64,000 nt of DNA from Acidimicrobiaceae bacterium (GTDB lineage: Bacteria; Actinomycetota; Acidimicrobiia; Acidimicrobiales; RAAP-2): assembly GCA_003170315.1 (NCBI GenBank), contig PNAH01000028.1, forward strand, positions 109,119-173,118, read 5' to 3'. Made by a program: the position numbers and the translations under genes. Below are positions 1-10,062 of the stretch, in pieces; position 1 is the first letter of the stretch; each line of letters starts with the position of its first letter. Under the pieces are notes generated by a model. The model was given only the letters and a program-made list of their open reading frames with translations, searched no databases and was not told the origin of the DNA.

Positions 1-827
1 CGAACGGCATGGACATCGGCGCGCTGTCGATGATGATCTACGGCTGGCGCGACCGCGAAGAGACGCTGCGATTGCTCGAGATGATCACGGGACTGCGTAT
101 GAACCACAACTTCATCCGTCCCGGTGGCGTGGCCGCCGACCTGCCCGATGGGTGGCAGGATGCGACGCTGCGCGTGTGTGACCTTGTCGACAAGGGCGTG
201 CGTGACTACGCGGCGCTCCTCAACGAGAACCCGATCTGGCTGGAGCGGCTGGTCGGCGTCGGCCCGATCACCACGGAGCAAGCGCTGGCACTCGGCGCGT
301 CGGGCCCGATCCTTCGTTCCACCGGGTTCCCGTGGGATCTCCGGAAAGCGCAGCCGTACCTCGCGTACGACGAGGTCGACTTCGACGTCGTGTACACGAA
401 CAACGGCGACAGCTACGACCGGTTCCTCATTCGGCTCTACGAGATCCTCGAGTCGGTGAAGATCGTCCGTCAGTGCGTCGCCAAGATGCCCGGCGGCGAC
501 TACCGCGTGCAGGATCGCAAGGTCACGCCGCCGCCGCGCGCCCGCATCGACGAGTCGATGGAGGCGCTCATCCACCACTTCAAGCTCTTCACCGAGGGTT
601 TCCAGGTGCCGCCCGGTGAGGTCTATACGGCCGTCGAATCTCCGCGTGGCGAACTGGGCTGTTACATCGTGTCCGACGGTACGGCCAAGCCTTATCGCCT
701 GCATGTGCGCGCCCCGAGTTTCGTCAACCTCCAAGCCGTCTCATTGCTGATGCGCGGCGGATCGATGTCCGACACCATCACGGTCATCTCCACCATTGAC
801 CCGGTCATGGGCGAGGTCGATCGGTGA
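1..827 (+). CDS. nuoD: NADH-quinone oxidoreductase subunit D, 5' truncated by window edge
   Basis: This is the C-terminal part of NuoD, the 49-kDa-type subunit that helps form the quinone site in the peripheral arm of complex I. The reading frame is already open at base 3, before the first ATG at 9, so the true start lies outside the window. Recognisable family segments are the early MDIGALS stretch, GLRMNHNFIRPGG, and the C-terminal RAPSFVNLQAVSLLMRGG followed by IDPVMGEVDR. The stop overlaps the GTG start of nuoE by four bases, which indicates translational coupling within the nuo operon. Identity is clear from the sequence and from the nuoEFGHIJKLMN order that follows. Confidence 0.96.
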   Translation, partial: NGMDIGALSMMIYGWRDREETLRLLEMITGLRMNHNFIRPGGVAADLPDGWQDATLRVCDLVDKGVRDYAALLNENPIWLERLVGVGPITTEQALALGASGPILRSTGFPWDLRKAQPYLAYDEVDFDVVYTNNGDSYDRFLIRLYEILESVKIVRQCVAKMPGGDYRVQDRKVTPPPRARIDESMEALIHHFKLFTEGFQVPPGEVYTAVESPRGELGCYIVSDGTAKPYRLHVRAPSFVNLQAVSLLMRGGSMSDTITVISTIDPVMGEVDR

Positions 828-1444
828 GTCACTTTCGCATCGACCTCCGCCAGCGGGCCGAAGAGATACTGGCGCTCTACCCGAGACCGCGCTCGGCCAT
901 GCTGCCGTTGCTGCACCTAGCCCAAGAACAGGACGGTTACGTCAGTGATGAGGGAATCGCCGAAGTGGCCGAGCTCACGTCGACGACCCCGGCCGATGTG
1001 CGCGGCACCGCGCTCTTCTACGACATGTTTCACCTCGAGCCCGTCGGCCGCTACGTCGTGGGTGTGTGTACCAACATCGCCTGTCTGCTCGCCGGCGGCG
1101 ACGAACTGCTGGAACACGCCAGCGCCTCGCTCGGCTGTCCGGTGGGCGCCACCTCCAGTGACGGACTGTTCACGTTGGAAGAGACCGAGTGTTTGGCCGA
1201 CTGCGATTACGCGCCGTGCGTGCAGGTGAATCATCGCTACGTGCGAACGACGACCCCCGACGCCTTCGACAACGTCGTGGCGCAGTTGCGGGCCGGAAAG
1301 TTGGACCACGAAGTTCCGCACCACGGCACCCTGAATCGCGTGCGACGCGCCGGCGGACTGCGCGCGCCTCGCGCCGAAGTGGCGGCCGAGCGGGCGGCGG
1401 CCGGGGCCGCCCGCGAGGCGCGCGTCGCCAAGGAGACGAAGTAG
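824..1444 (+). CDS. nuoE: NADH-quinone oxidoreductase subunit E
   Basis: NuoE is the 24-kDa-type subunit of the NADH-oxidising module and carries a [2Fe-2S] cluster (N1a) in a thioredoxin-like fold. The four ligands are visible as Cys82, Cys87, Cys123 and Cys127, in the expected C-x4-C and C-x3-C arrangement. The protein has 206 residues; the tail after about residue 145 is a basic and Ala/Arg-rich extension that does not look like conserved family sequence. The GTG start overlaps the nuoD stop by four bases, and the stop overlaps the nuoF start by one base (TAGTG). It acts with NuoF and NuoG at the cytoplasmic tip of complex I. Confidence 0.96.
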   Translation: MSHFRIDLRQRAEEILALYPRPRSAMLPLLHLAQEQDGYVSDEGIAEVAELTSTTPADVRGTALFYDMFHLEPVGRYVVGVCTNIACLLAGGDELLEHASASLGCPVGATSSDGLFTLEETECLADCDYAPCVQVNHRYVRTTTPDAFDNVVAQLRAGKLDHEVPHHGTLNRVRRAGGLRAPRAEVAAERAAAGAAREARVAKETK

Positions 1445-2748
1445 TGGCGACGTTGACCGCTCCCCGGATCGTCCTGTCGCGCGCCGAGTACGACGACTCG
1501 TACACCCTGTCGCGCTATCTCGCGACCGGCGGCTACGTGGCATTGCGTAAGGCGCTCACGATGTTCCCCGAGGCCGTCGCCAGCGAAGTCGATCAGGCGT
1601 CACTGCTCGGTCGCGGCGGTGCCGGGTTCCCGGCTGGTCGCAAGTGGTCGATGTTGCGCAAAGCACCGATCTCCTATCTCGTGGTGAACGGGGACGAGTC
1701 CGAACCGGCCACCTTCAAGGACCACCTGTTACTCGAGCGCGATCCCCACCAGTTGGTCGAGGGCGTCATCATCGCGGCCTACGCCCTGCAGGTGTCGGCG
1801 GTGTACATCTTCGTGCGCGGTGAGTTCGCCCTCGGTCTCGAGCGCGTCCAACAGGCCGTCAACGACGCCTACGAGCACGGGTCGCTCGGCCAGAATATTT
1901 TCGGTTCGAAGTTCTCCATCGACGTCGTCGTGCATCCGGGCGCTGGCGCCTACATCTGCGGCGAAGAGACCGCGTTGATCGAGGCTCTGGAGGGCAAGCG
2001 GGGATTCCCTCGAATCAAGCCGCCGTTCTTCCCGGCCGTCGCCGGCCTCTACGGCGAGCCGACCGTGGTCAACAACGTCGAGACCATGTCGAACCTGCCG
2101 TGGATCATCAACCACGGCGGCGCGGCCTTCGCCGCGCTCGGCGGCGGTCGCTCGACCGGCACGCGACTCTTCGCGCTAGCCGGGCGGGTGAACAACCCCG
2201 GCGTCTTCGAGATCGAGATGGTGAAGAACACTTTCCGGGACCTGATCTACGACCCCCAGCTGGGTGGGGGCGTGATCGACGACAAGAAGATCAAGGCCAT
2301 CATTCCCGGCGGCGTCTCGGCCCCGTGGTTCGGTCCCGAACTGCTGGACCTGCCCCTCGGCCAAGACGAGGTCGCCGAAAAGGGATCGATGCTCGGCTCG
2401 GGTTCGATCGTCGTCATGGACGAAACGACGTGCGTCGTGCGCGCGGCGTGGCGAATCACGAAGTTCTTCGCTCGCGAGTCCTGCGGTCAGTGCACGCCCT
2501 GTCGCGAAGGTTCGGGTTGGATCGAGCGCGCGATGTACCGCTTGGAACACGGCGGCGGTCGTATGGAAGACATCGACCTGCTGCTCGATCTCTGCGACAA
2601 CATCGCCCCCGGCCTCACCTGGCCCCCGCAGCAAACGACGATATGCGTGTTGGGTCCTTCCATCCCGTCGTCGGTGCACTCGGCGATCCAGATGTTCCGC
2701 GACGACTTCGTTGAGCACGTGACCAACGGTGGGTGCTCCCATGACTGA
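1444..2748 (+). CDS. nuoF: NADH-quinone oxidoreductase subunit F
   Basis: NuoF binds NADH and FMN and carries the [4Fe-4S] cluster N3. The Gly-rich loop GRGGAGFPAGRKW is at about residues 56-68, followed by VNGDESEPATFKD and the long ICGEETALIEALEG segment. Cluster ligands are Cys347, Cys350 and Cys353 (SCGQCTPC) and Cys401 (TICVLG). The open frame extends upstream into nuoE, but the GTG at 1444, overlapping the nuoE stop by one base, gives a normal N-terminus and a length of 434 residues, usual for the family. The end overlaps nuoG by eight bases. Confidence 0.96.
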   Translation: MATLTAPRIVLSRAEYDDSYTLSRYLATGGYVALRKALTMFPEAVASEVDQASLLGRGGAGFPAGRKWSMLRKAPISYLVVNGDESEPATFKDHLLLERDPHQLVEGVIIAAYALQVSAVYIFVRGEFALGLERVQQAVNDAYEHGSLGQNIFGSKFSIDVVVHPGAGAYICGEETALIEALEGKRGFPRIKPPFFPAVAGLYGEPTVVNNVETMSNLPWIINHGGAAFAALGGGRSTGTRLFALAGRVNNPGVFEIEMVKNTFRDLIYDPQLGGGVIDDKKIKAIIPGGVSAPWFGPELLDLPLGQDEVAEKGSMLGSGSIVVMDETTCVVRAAWRITKFFARESCGQCTPCREGSGWIERAMYRLEHGGGRMEDIDLLLDLCDNIAPGLTWPPQQTTICVLGPSIPSSVHSAIQMFRDDFVEHVTNGGCSHD

Positions 2749-5338
2749 CGTGATTCGCTCGACGGTCACGATCACGGTGAACGGCCGATCGATCGAAGCG
2801 ACACCGGGAGAACTCCTGATTGAAGCTGTCGAACGCGCCGGGACCTACGTACCGCGCTTTTGTTACCACCCTCGCATGGAGCCGGTGGGAATCTGTCGCA
2901 TGTGTCTCGTCGAAGTCGACTCCCCGCGGGGCGCGACCCTGCAGCCGGCGTGCTACTTGAAGGTGAATGACGGCATGAACGTCGTCACCGACTCCGAAAA
3001 AGTGAAGAAGGCCCAGGACGGAGTTCTGGAGTTCCTCCTCGCGAATCACCCGCTGGACTGCCCGATCTGTGACAAGGGCGGCGAGTGCCCGTTGCAGGAC
3101 CAGACCCTGGCACACGGCTCCGGGGAGACGCGTTTCATCGAGGAGAAACGTCACTTCGTCAAGCCGGTCGAGATTGGCGCGTTGGTCCTGTTGGACCGGG
3201 AGCGCTGCATCCAGTGCGCGCGCTGCACCCGTTTCGCTGCCGACGTCGCCGGCGACGCGCAGATCGCCTTCGCCGGTCGCGGTGATCTGATCGAAGTGGC
3301 GACGTCGCCGACCCAGCCCTTCGACTCGGTGTTCTCGGGCAACACCGTACAGATCTGTCCCGTCGGCGCGCTGACCGCCAAGCCCTATCGCTTCAACGCG
3401 CGACCGTGGGACCTCGAGCAAATTGAGAGCACCTGCACGACGTGTGCCGTCGGCTGTCGAGTCGCGGTGCAGTCGTCGGGCAACCGCCTGACGCGCCTGC
3501 TGGGCGTCGACAGTGAGCCGGTGAATCACGGATGGCTCTGCGACAAGGGTCGTTTCACGCTCGAATCGATCGACGGCAACGAAGAATCCACCGACCCCTT
3601 GAACGCGGCGACCCGCATCACCGAACCGCTCGTGCGTCGAAACGGCCACCTGGTCGCGGTGAGTTGGGACGAAGCTTTGGTTGAGGCGGCCGAACTATTG
3701 CGTCGGGCCGCTGCGGCTCCCAACGGTCTCGGCGCCGTTGGGGGAGCGGCCCTCACCAACGAAGGCGCCTTCGCCTGGGAACGGGTGCTCCGAAGGGTCT
3801 TGCGAACCGAACACATCGACGCCCAGTACGGCGACGGTCTCGATGGCTCGCTCCTCCAGGCCCTGCCGCGCGCGACGATTGACGACGCCGCGAACGCCCG
3901 TGTCGTCGTCACGTTGACCGGCGACCTTCGAGAAGAACTTCCAATTCTGTTCCTTCGGCTTCGCGAGAGCGCGGTGCGCTACGAGCGCTCGATCGTGGAA
4001 CTGGCCTCCGGTGCCAGCGCGCTGCGTTCGGTCGCCGACATCTCGTTGCCCGTTCGACCGGGCGAGGCCCATCTCGTGGCCCAGGCGCTCAGCGACGGCG
4101 CCCTTCCGCTGGGCGTCGTGTTCACTCAGGGCGAGCTTGACGAGGCGCGACATCTGATCGGCGAGGACGGCCAGGGAGTGGTCTTCGTGGTCGGTCGGCC
4201 CAACATCGCCGAATCATCGGAGATCGTCGAGCACGCCATTCGACTCTTGGCAACGCATTTCCCGCGGGCCACATTCCTCCCGGCGCTTCGGCGAGGCAAC
4301 GTCATGGGCGCCCTCGACATGGGACTCGCTCCCAAGCTTCGACCGGGACGCGGATACGACGCCGAGAGCGTCGGGCGTGACACCCTGGCCCAATTGGAGG
4401 CCATTCGTGCCGGTGAACAGACCGCGCTCTTGATGCTCGGCGGTTGCCTGTTGGGTAACGTGCTCGACGTGGTCGGCGCGCGCGAGGCTCTCGACACCGC
4501 CGACGTCGTCGTCGTCACCGGTCACGGTGGCGCGTCGCTCGCCTACGCCGACGTCGTCTTGCCGGCCGCAGTGCAACACGAGCGCTTAGGGACGGTTACC
4601 AACATCGAAGGGCGCGTCACCGCGGTGGCGCCCAAAATCGTCGCGCCCGGATCGGCGTGGCCCGACGTCGCCATCGCCTCGGAACTGGCCGAAGAACTGG
4701 GGCAGAGCATCGGGCTGTCGTCGGTGGAACAGGCGGCCCAGACCCTTGAGGAGACCACGGGCTACCCGGCGCTGTCGGTGCTGAATGACTCGACGAGCGA
4801 CGGCGTCGTCGTGGGCGACCTCGCCGAGCGTTCCGCGCGTCGACCACTGGACCCCATGGCCTTTCCCGGTATCCGATCGACCGAAGCCGTCGGTCTCGGG
4901 GCTAATGCGGGGACCACGTTCCTGGCCGACGTGGCGTCGTCGTCTTCGACCTCGGCCGCGACGCTCGGTGACCTCGGCGACAGCGCCAAGCTCGAGGTCC
5001 CACTCGCCGACGCCTACTCCTTGCGGGTGAATCTCAGTCACCGTCTGTACGACAACGGCATCGCCGTGCAGGGTTCGCCGTCCTTGGTCGCACTGAAGGC
5101 CGTGAGCGTGCTGCAACTCAATCACTTCGACCTCGATCGACTGGGTGTCGTCACCGGCGACGTGGTCGGCGTGAGCGGTCCACGTGGTTCGACTCGCTTA
5201 CCGGTCGCTCTGAATGACGCGGTCCCGCGAGGGGTGACCGAGATCGCCTTCGGCTCACTGAACGAAGAAGGTCACGACGTCATTCGGCCGATCCTCGACG
5301 GCGGCGTCCTTTCCCAGGTTCGATTGGAAACCGAGTGA
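2741..5338 (+). CDS. nuoG: NADH-quinone oxidoreductase subunit G
   Basis: NuoG is the large iron-sulfur subunit of complex I. In order it shows a ferredoxin-like [2Fe-2S] domain (Cys41, 52, 55, 71), a His/Cys-ligated [4Fe-4S] site (His103, Cys107, 110, 116), a second [4Fe-4S] site in RCIQCARC with a later CPVGA, and then a C-x2-C-x3-C cluster (STCTTCAVGC) at the start of a molybdopterin-oxidoreductase-like region. That last cluster corresponds to N7, present only in some bacteria. I chose the ATG at 2741 over the GTG at 2729 because it begins directly with the ferredoxin domain. The length is 865 residues. The remaining C-terminal part is weakly conserved, as is common in NuoG. Confidence 0.94.
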   Translation: MTDVIRSTVTITVNGRSIEATPGELLIEAVERAGTYVPRFCYHPRMEPVGICRMCLVEVDSPRGATLQPACYLKVNDGMNVVTDSEKVKKAQDGVLEFLLANHPLDCPICDKGGECPLQDQTLAHGSGETRFIEEKRHFVKPVEIGALVLLDRERCIQCARCTRFAADVAGDAQIAFAGRGDLIEVATSPTQPFDSVFSGNTVQICPVGALTAKPYRFNARPWDLEQIESTCTTCAVGCRVAVQSSGNRLTRLLGVDSEPVNHGWLCDKGRFTLESIDGNEESTDPLNAATRITEPLVRRNGHLVAVSWDEALVEAAELLRRAAAAPNGLGAVGGAALTNEGAFAWERVLRRVLRTEHIDAQYGDGLDGSLLQALPRATIDDAANARVVVTLTGDLREELPILFLRLRESAVRYERSIVELASGASALRSVADISLPVRPGEAHLVAQALSDGALPLGVVFTQGELDEARHLIGEDGQGVVFVVGRPNIAESSEIVEHAIRLLATHFPRATFLPALRRGNVMGALDMGLAPKLRPGRGYDAESVGRDTLAQLEAIRAGEQTALLMLGGCLLGNVLDVVGAREALDTADVVVVTGHGGASLAYADVVLPAAVQHERLGTVTNIEGRVTAVAPKIVAPGSAWPDVAIASELAEELGQSIGLSSVEQAAQTLEETTGYPALSVLNDSTSDGVVVGDLAERSARRPLDPMAFPGIRSTEAVGLGANAGTTFLADVASSSSTSAATLGDLGDSAKLEVPLADAYSLRVNLSHRLYDNGIAVQGSPSLVALKAVSVLQLNHFDLDRLGVVTGDVVGVSGPRGSTRLPVALNDAVPRGVTEIAFGSLNEEGHDVIRPILDGGVLSQVRLETE

Positions 5339-6573
5339 GCTGGCTCGCCACGACCGATCCGCTGTTCACGAACAGCGGGCACGTGGGCCTCGCCATCATC
5401 GTCATCGTCGTAGTGAAGATGCTGTTAGGCCTCGGACTCTTGATGACCTCGGTGATTCTGATGATCTGGTTCGAGCGCAAGGCCATCTCGGACATGCAGA
5501 GTCGAATCGGTCCCCAGCGCTGGGGACCGTTCGGTCTACTCCAGACCCTGGCCGACGGTTTGAAGTTGATCCTGAAGGAAGACCTCATACCTTCCGAGGC
5601 CGATCGCACGGTCTTTAAATTGGCACCGTTCCTCGTACTCGTACCGGCCATCATCACCTTCGGCCTGGTACCGATCGGCGGGACGTTGACGATCGCGGGC
5701 CACAAGGTACTGCTCCAAGTCGCCAATCCGCCCATGGGGATCTTGCTGCTGCTCGCCATGTCAGGAATCTCGGTCTACGGCGTCATGCTGGCCGGCTGGT
5801 CGTCGGGCTCGAAGTACCCCTTGCTCTCGTCGGTTCGCGCGAGCGCCCAGATGATCAGCTACGAAGCGGCCCTCGGGATGACCATCGTGACCGTGGTGCT
5901 CGTGACCGGATCGCTCTCGGTGCACAACATCGTGACCTCGCAAGCCGACGGCGTCTGGCACTGGAATCTGATCCGCCTCGGCGTCGTGCCCTTCGTCGTC
6001 TTCGTCATCGCCATCACCGCGGAGTTGAATCGACCGCCCTTCGACGTCGTCGAAGCCGAGAGCGAGCTGGTGGGCGGGTTCCACACCGAATACTCCTCGT
6101 TCCGATTCGCCATCTTCTTCTTGGCGGAGTACATGAACACGATCACCATGTCGGCCATCATCGTGACGCTGTTCCTCGGGGGACCGGCCGGCTGGGCGCC
6201 GAACGTGGCGCATTTGAAATGGCTCTTCCCCATCGCGTGGTTCTTGGTCAAGACGGTCGGCTTCGCCTTCTGTTACATCTGGTTCCGGGCGTCGCTGCCG
6301 CGCTTTCGCTACGACCAGTTGATGGACCTTGGCTGGAAGCGGTTGATCCCGCTCAGCCTCGGTTGGATGTTGATCGTGGCCGGCTTCCTCGTCGCCCCGG
6401 GCTGGGGCTTCATGATGGGCGCGGTCGTACTGCTCGCGTACTCGGTGCTGGCGCGCGCGTTCTCCCTCGGACAGACCCGCGAAGTCGGTGTCGACTCGGT
6501 GTTACCGATGGTCGGTGCCCGGCCGCTGCCCGGCGAGGTCCTTCGCTCGAGTAGCGATGAAGGGAGCGACTGA
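5335..6573 (+). CDS. nuoH: NADH-quinone oxidoreductase subunit H
   Basis: NuoH is the membrane subunit that joins the peripheral arm to the proton-pumping arm and forms much of the quinone chamber. The 412-residue protein is highly hydrophobic with about eight membrane segments. The signature EAESELVGGFHTEYSSFRFA, with its conserved acidic residues facing the quinone cavity, is present, and an early loop reads IGPQRWGPFGLLQTLADGLK. The GTG start at 5335 overlaps the nuoG stop by four bases. The stop overlaps the nuoI ATG by one base. Confidence 0.96.
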   Translation: MSWLATTDPLFTNSGHVGLAIIVIVVVKMLLGLGLLMTSVILMIWFERKAISDMQSRIGPQRWGPFGLLQTLADGLKLILKEDLIPSEADRTVFKLAPFLVLVPAIITFGLVPIGGTLTIAGHKVLLQVANPPMGILLLLAMSGISVYGVMLAGWSSGSKYPLLSSVRASAQMISYEAALGMTIVTVVLVTGSLSVHNIVTSQADGVWHWNLIRLGVVPFVVFVIAITAELNRPPFDVVEAESELVGGFHTEYSSFRFAIFFLAEYMNTITMSAIIVTLFLGGPAGWAPNVAHLKWLFPIAWFLVKTVGFAFCYIWFRASLPRFRYDQLMDLGWKRLIPLSLGWMLIVAGFLVAPGWGFMMGAVVLLAYSVLARAFSLGQTREVGVDSVLPMVGARPLPGEVLRSSSDEGSD

Positions 6574-7328
6574 TGGCCCGTGCCCTCGACTTCTTCGGCG
6601 GCTTCAAGTTGACGTTCCAGCATCTGACGCGACCGACGGTGACCACGAGCTACCCGAAGGCCAAGCGCCCCAAGCAGCCCCGTCAGCACGGACGACACGT
6701 GTTGAATCGCTACGAGGACGGCATGGAGAAGTGCATCGGCTGCGAGCTGTGCGCCGGCGTCTGTCCGGTCAACTGCATCTACGTGCGCGGTCTCGACAAT
6801 CCGCCGGACCACCCGGTCAGTCCCGGCGAACGCTACGGCTACATCTACGAGATCAATTACTTGCGCTGCATTCACTGCGACCTCTGCGTCGAGGCCTGCC
6901 CGACCCAAGCGATCACCGAGTCCAAGATGTTCGAGTTCTCTTTCACCAACCGCTCCGACGCGATCTACACCAAGGCCGAACTACTCGTTGACGACCAGGG
7001 CTTCCCGCAACGCCTCCCGTGGGAGGACTGGCGCGACGGCGAAGCCGCGATGACCGGCGGATGGATGCGCGCCACCTCCCCGAACGGTGACGCCGCCTAC
7101 GAGGGCGTGGTGCAGTGGACCGCCGATCTCGGCGCGGGCGTTCGCGCCGCCGAGGCCGGCCAGAGTGGTGTGCGCGACGACGAGGCGACCGGCTCGAAGC
7201 AGTTGCGCAACATCTTCCCCAAGCACTTCGAGCCCGAGGACGTTCCACTGCAGTTCCGGGGACTGCAGGGAAAGTTGAACGAGGCCCGCGCGAAGATGCC
7301 CAAGCGCCGGCGCCGGGCCAAATCGTGA
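6573..7328 (+). CDS. nuoI: NADH-quinone oxidoreductase subunit I
   Basis: NuoI carries the two [4Fe-4S] clusters N6a and N6b that pass electrons toward the quinone site. The two ferredoxin motifs are C54-x2-C57-x2-C60-x3-C64P and C99-x2-C102-x2-C105-x3-C109P. The protein is 251 residues, longer than the roughly 180 residues of many NuoI proteins. The extra C-terminal part (from about residue 165) is hydrophilic and ends in a strongly basic KRRRRAK tail; its role is not evident. Start and stop both overlap the neighbouring nuo genes. Confidence 0.95.
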   Translation: MARALDFFGGFKLTFQHLTRPTVTTSYPKAKRPKQPRQHGRHVLNRYEDGMEKCIGCELCAGVCPVNCIYVRGLDNPPDHPVSPGERYGYIYEINYLRCIHCDLCVEACPTQAITESKMFEFSFTNRSDAIYTKAELLVDDQGFPQRLPWEDWRDGEAAMTGGWMRATSPNGDAAYEGVVQWTADLGAGVRAAEAGQSGVRDDEATGSKQLRNIFPKHFEPEDVPLQFRGLQGKLNEARAKMPKRRRRAKS

Positions 7329-7885
7329 TCGCCGCCGCCTACACGACTCCGAGCGTGCTCGTCTTTGCCACCTCGGCGTTGCTGATCCTCGTCGGAGCGA
7401 TCGGCGTGATCGCCGTGAAAAACCCGGTGCACGCGGCGCTGTGCTTGATCATGACGCTGATCGGCGTCGCCGTCGCGTTCGTGGCCCAGTCAGCCGACTT
7501 CCTCGCCGCGGTGCAGATCATCGTCTACGCCGGCGCCATCGTCGTCTTGTTCTTGTTCGTGATCATGTTCCTCGGTGTCGATCGACGTGAGCACATCCAC
7601 TTCGAACCACTGGTGGGTCAGCGGGCTTTCGCCGCGGTCGGCGTGGCGATCACCGTCGGCGGACTGATCGCCCTGATGGCGAAGTCACATTGGGTGAGCG
7701 GTGCCACGTCGGTCACGACCAAGTTGTCCGCGGGGAGCGGCAACGTGCACGAGCTGGGGACCGCAGTGTTCACCACCTACCTCTTCGCCTTCGAAGCGAC
7801 CGCGGCGTTGCTCATCATCGCCGTCGTCGGGGCCGTCTTGCTCGCGCGCCGCGAGCGCCCGATTCAGAGTGAGAAGGAAGCGTGA
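7325..7885 (+). CDS. nuoJ: NADH-quinone oxidoreductase subunit J
   Basis: NuoJ is a small membrane subunit of complex I. The 186-residue product has about five membrane segments and the family stretches [19 protein letters not shown] and [23 protein letters not shown]. The frame is open further upstream inside nuoI, but the GTG at 7325 overlaps the nuoI stop by four bases like the other junctions here and gives the expected N-terminus just before the first membrane helix. The end overlaps the nuoK GTG by four bases. Confidence 0.94.
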   Translation: MIAAAYTTPSVLVFATSALLILVGAIGVIAVKNPVHAALCLIMTLIGVAVAFVAQSADFLAAVQIIVYAGAIVVLFLFVIMFLGVDRREHIHFEPLVGQRAFAAVGVAITVGGLIALMAKSHWVSGATSVTTKLSAGSGNVHELGTAVFTTYLFAFEATAALLIIAVVGAVLLARRERPIQSEKEA

Positions 7886-8187
7886 ACGTTCCCGCCGCGT
7901 GGTATCTCGTCCTGGCCGCCGGGCTCTTCGGCATCGGCGCCTTCGGACTTCTGACCCGCCGTTCGGCGCTCATCATGTTCATGTGCATTGAGCTGATGCT
8001 GAACGCCGTCAACCTCACCTTCGTCACCTTCTCGAGGACGTTGAATGACATCAGTGGTCAAGCCATCGTCTTCTTCGTGATGGTCGTCGCGGCCGCCGAG
8101 GTCACCGTCGGTCTGGGCATCGTGGTCTCGGTCTTTCGCCGACGCTCGTCGACCTCGGTCGACGAGCTCTCTGAATTGAAGGGCTGA
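7882..8187 (+). CDS. nuoK: NADH-quinone oxidoreductase subunit K
   Basis: NuoK is a three-helix membrane subunit related to MrpC of Na+/H+ antiporters. The length of 101 residues is normal. The second helix contains the conserved glutamate in [14 protein letters not shown], and the third contains a second one in [19 protein letters not shown]; both belong to the proton pathway known for this family. The GTG start overlaps nuoJ by four bases, and nuoL begins one base after the stop. Confidence 0.95.
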   Translation: MNVPAAWYLVLAAGLFGIGAFGLLTRRSALIMFMCIELMLNAVNLTFVTFSRTLNDISGQAIVFFVMVVAAAEVTVGLGIVVSVFRRRSSTSVDELSELKG

Positions 8188-8188
8188 G

Positions 8189-10060
8189 ATGGCACACGTC
8201 GCAACCCTGATACTGCTGTTCCCGCTGGGTGGTTTCATCTTCGTGCTCCTCAATGGTCGTCATATGAGCGAACGCCAGGTCGGCGTCGTCGGGACCGGCG
8301 TCGTCGTCGTGAGCTTCGTGCTCTCGGTCCTCTGCTTCGTGATGCTCCTCAGCCATTCGTCGCGCGAGGTGACGGTCAACCTCTTCTCGTGGATCACCGT
8401 CGGGACGTTGCACGTACCGGCCGCGTTGCTCGTCGACCCGCTCTCGATCACCATGTGTCTGTTCGTCACCGGCATCTCGGCGCTGATCCACCTGTACTCG
8501 ACCGGTTACATGCACGGGGAGAAGGACTTTCGCAAGTTCTTTCTCTACATGAACCTCTTCGTCTTCTCGATGCTGTTACTGGTCCTGGCGAACAACTTGG
8601 TCCTGACCTTCGTCGGCTGGGAGGGCGTCGGACTCTGCTCCTACTGGCTCGTGAGTTACTACTTCGACCGCGACACGGCGGCCTCGGCCGGCAAGAAGGC
8701 CTTCATCTACAACCGCGTCGGTGACGTCGGGATGTTGGTGGCGATGTTCCTGCTCTTCTCGCGCCTGCACACGCTCACCTACGTCACGATCTTTGCCAGG
8801 GTCGGCACCCTGACCCCGACCGTAGCGACCCTGGTCGTGCTGGCACTCTTGCTCGCCGCGACCGGCAAGAGCGCGCAGATCCCTCTCTTCAATTGGCTCC
8901 CCGACGCGATGGAGGGTCCGACGCCGGTCTCGGCCTTGATTCACGCCGCGACCATGGTCACGGCCGGCGTCTATTTGCTGGTGCGCATGTCCCCGGTGTT
9001 GGCCCTCTCTCACTCGGGCCGCCTGACCATCGCCATCATCGGGGGAGTGACCGCGTTCGTCGCCGCCACGATCGCGACCTCCCAGAAGGACATCAAAAAG
9101 GTGTTGGCCTTCTCCACGATCTCCCAGATCGGTTACATGGTCCTCGCCGTGGGCGTGGGCGCCTATTCGGCGGCGATCTTTCTGATGATCAGCCACGCCT
9201 TCTTCAAGGCCCTGCTCTTCCTCGGATCGGGTTCGGTGATCCACTCGCTGAACGGCGAACAGGACATGCGAAAGATGGGCGGCCTTCAGAAATATCTGCC
9301 CCTCACCTTTCCGGCGTTCCTCATTGGTTGGCTGACCATATCCGGGATTCCACCCTTCGCCGGTTTCTGGTCGAAGGGCGACGTCCTCACCAATGTCTTC
9401 GATCAGAACAAGGCGTTGTGGGTACTCGGCGTCCTCACCGCCATCCTCACCGGGTACTACATGACCCGCCTGTTCGTGCTGACGTTCCGCGGCACCGAGC
9501 GATTCCGTGAGGACACCGGCGGCCACGACCCGCACGAGTCGCCATGGGTGATAACCACGCCACTCATCGTCCTCGCGGTGCTCTCGATCGTCGGTGGAGT
9601 CCTCGACCTACCGTGGATCCACCACGACTCGCTAGCCGGTTTCCTCTCGCCGACGTTCGGCTACGTCGCAGCCGGCGGCCACGCCGACACGTTGGCCCAG
9701 TACGGGCTCGCCCTGGTCGACGTCGCCGCGGCGGTGATTGGTCTGCTCGCGGCCTATTCGATCTGGCGCAATATCTGGGAGTCGTCGCGTTACGAGTCGT
9801 CGTTCCTCGAGCACGTCTGGCATTGGGATGACTTCTATGACGCCACCATTGGCCGACCGCTGACCGAAGCGGCTCAGTTCGGTGACGACGTGATCGAACC
9901 CAAGGTCATCGACGGCGCCGTGACCGGCCTCGCGGTGAGCGTGCGGCGGAGCGCCGAAGGGTTGCGCAAAGTGCAATCCGGCTTCGTGCGGCACTACGCC
10001 CTCGCGACGATCCTCGGTGTCGCGGTCATTATCGTCTTTCTCGTGGCGAGGGTCGGCTAG
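8189..10060 (+). CDS. nuoL: NADH-quinone oxidoreductase subunit L
   Basis: NuoL is the distal antiporter-like proton-pumping subunit of complex I. The 623-residue product has the usual dense run of membrane helices, with family motifs FVGWEGVGLCSYWLVSYY (conserved Glu), GPTPVSALIHAATMVTAG, and KKVLAFSTISQIGYM. The C-terminal part carries the long lateral helix region expected of NuoL and ends in a final membrane segment. The ATG is at 8189, one base after the nuoK stop, so the gene is in the same operon. Confidence 0.96.
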   Translation: MAHVATLILLFPLGGFIFVLLNGRHMSERQVGVVGTGVVVVSFVLSVLCFVMLLSHSSREVTVNLFSWITVGTLHVPAALLVDPLSITMCLFVTGISALIHLYSTGYMHGEKDFRKFFLYMNLFVFSMLLLVLANNLVLTFVGWEGVGLCSYWLVSYYFDRDTAASAGKKAFIYNRVGDVGMLVAMFLLFSRLHTLTYVTIFARVGTLTPTVATLVVLALLLAATGKSAQIPLFNWLPDAMEGPTPVSALIHAATMVTAGVYLLVRMSPVLALSHSGRLTIAIIGGVTAFVAATIATSQKDIKKVLAFSTISQIGYMVLAVGVGAYSAAIFLMISHAFFKALLFLGSGSVIHSLNGEQDMRKMGGLQKYLPLTFPAFLIGWLTISGIPPFAGFWSKGDVLTNVFDQNKALWVLGVLTAILTGYYMTRLFVLTFRGTERFREDTGGHDPHESPWVITTPLIVLAVLSIVGGVLDLPWIHHDSLAGFLSPTFGYVAAGGHADTLAQYGLALVDVAAAVIGLLAAYSIWRNIWESSRYESSFLEHVWHWDDFYDATIGRPLTEAAQFGDDVIEPKVIDGAVTGLAVSVRRSAEGLRKVQSGFVRHYALATILGVAVIIVFLVARVG

Positions 10061-10062
10061 GC

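Noticed and set aside
1189-1443. N-terminal extension of NuoF into nuoE
   Set aside because: It is a shadow of nuoE; the GTG at 1444 gives the normal family N-terminus and couples to the nuoE stop.
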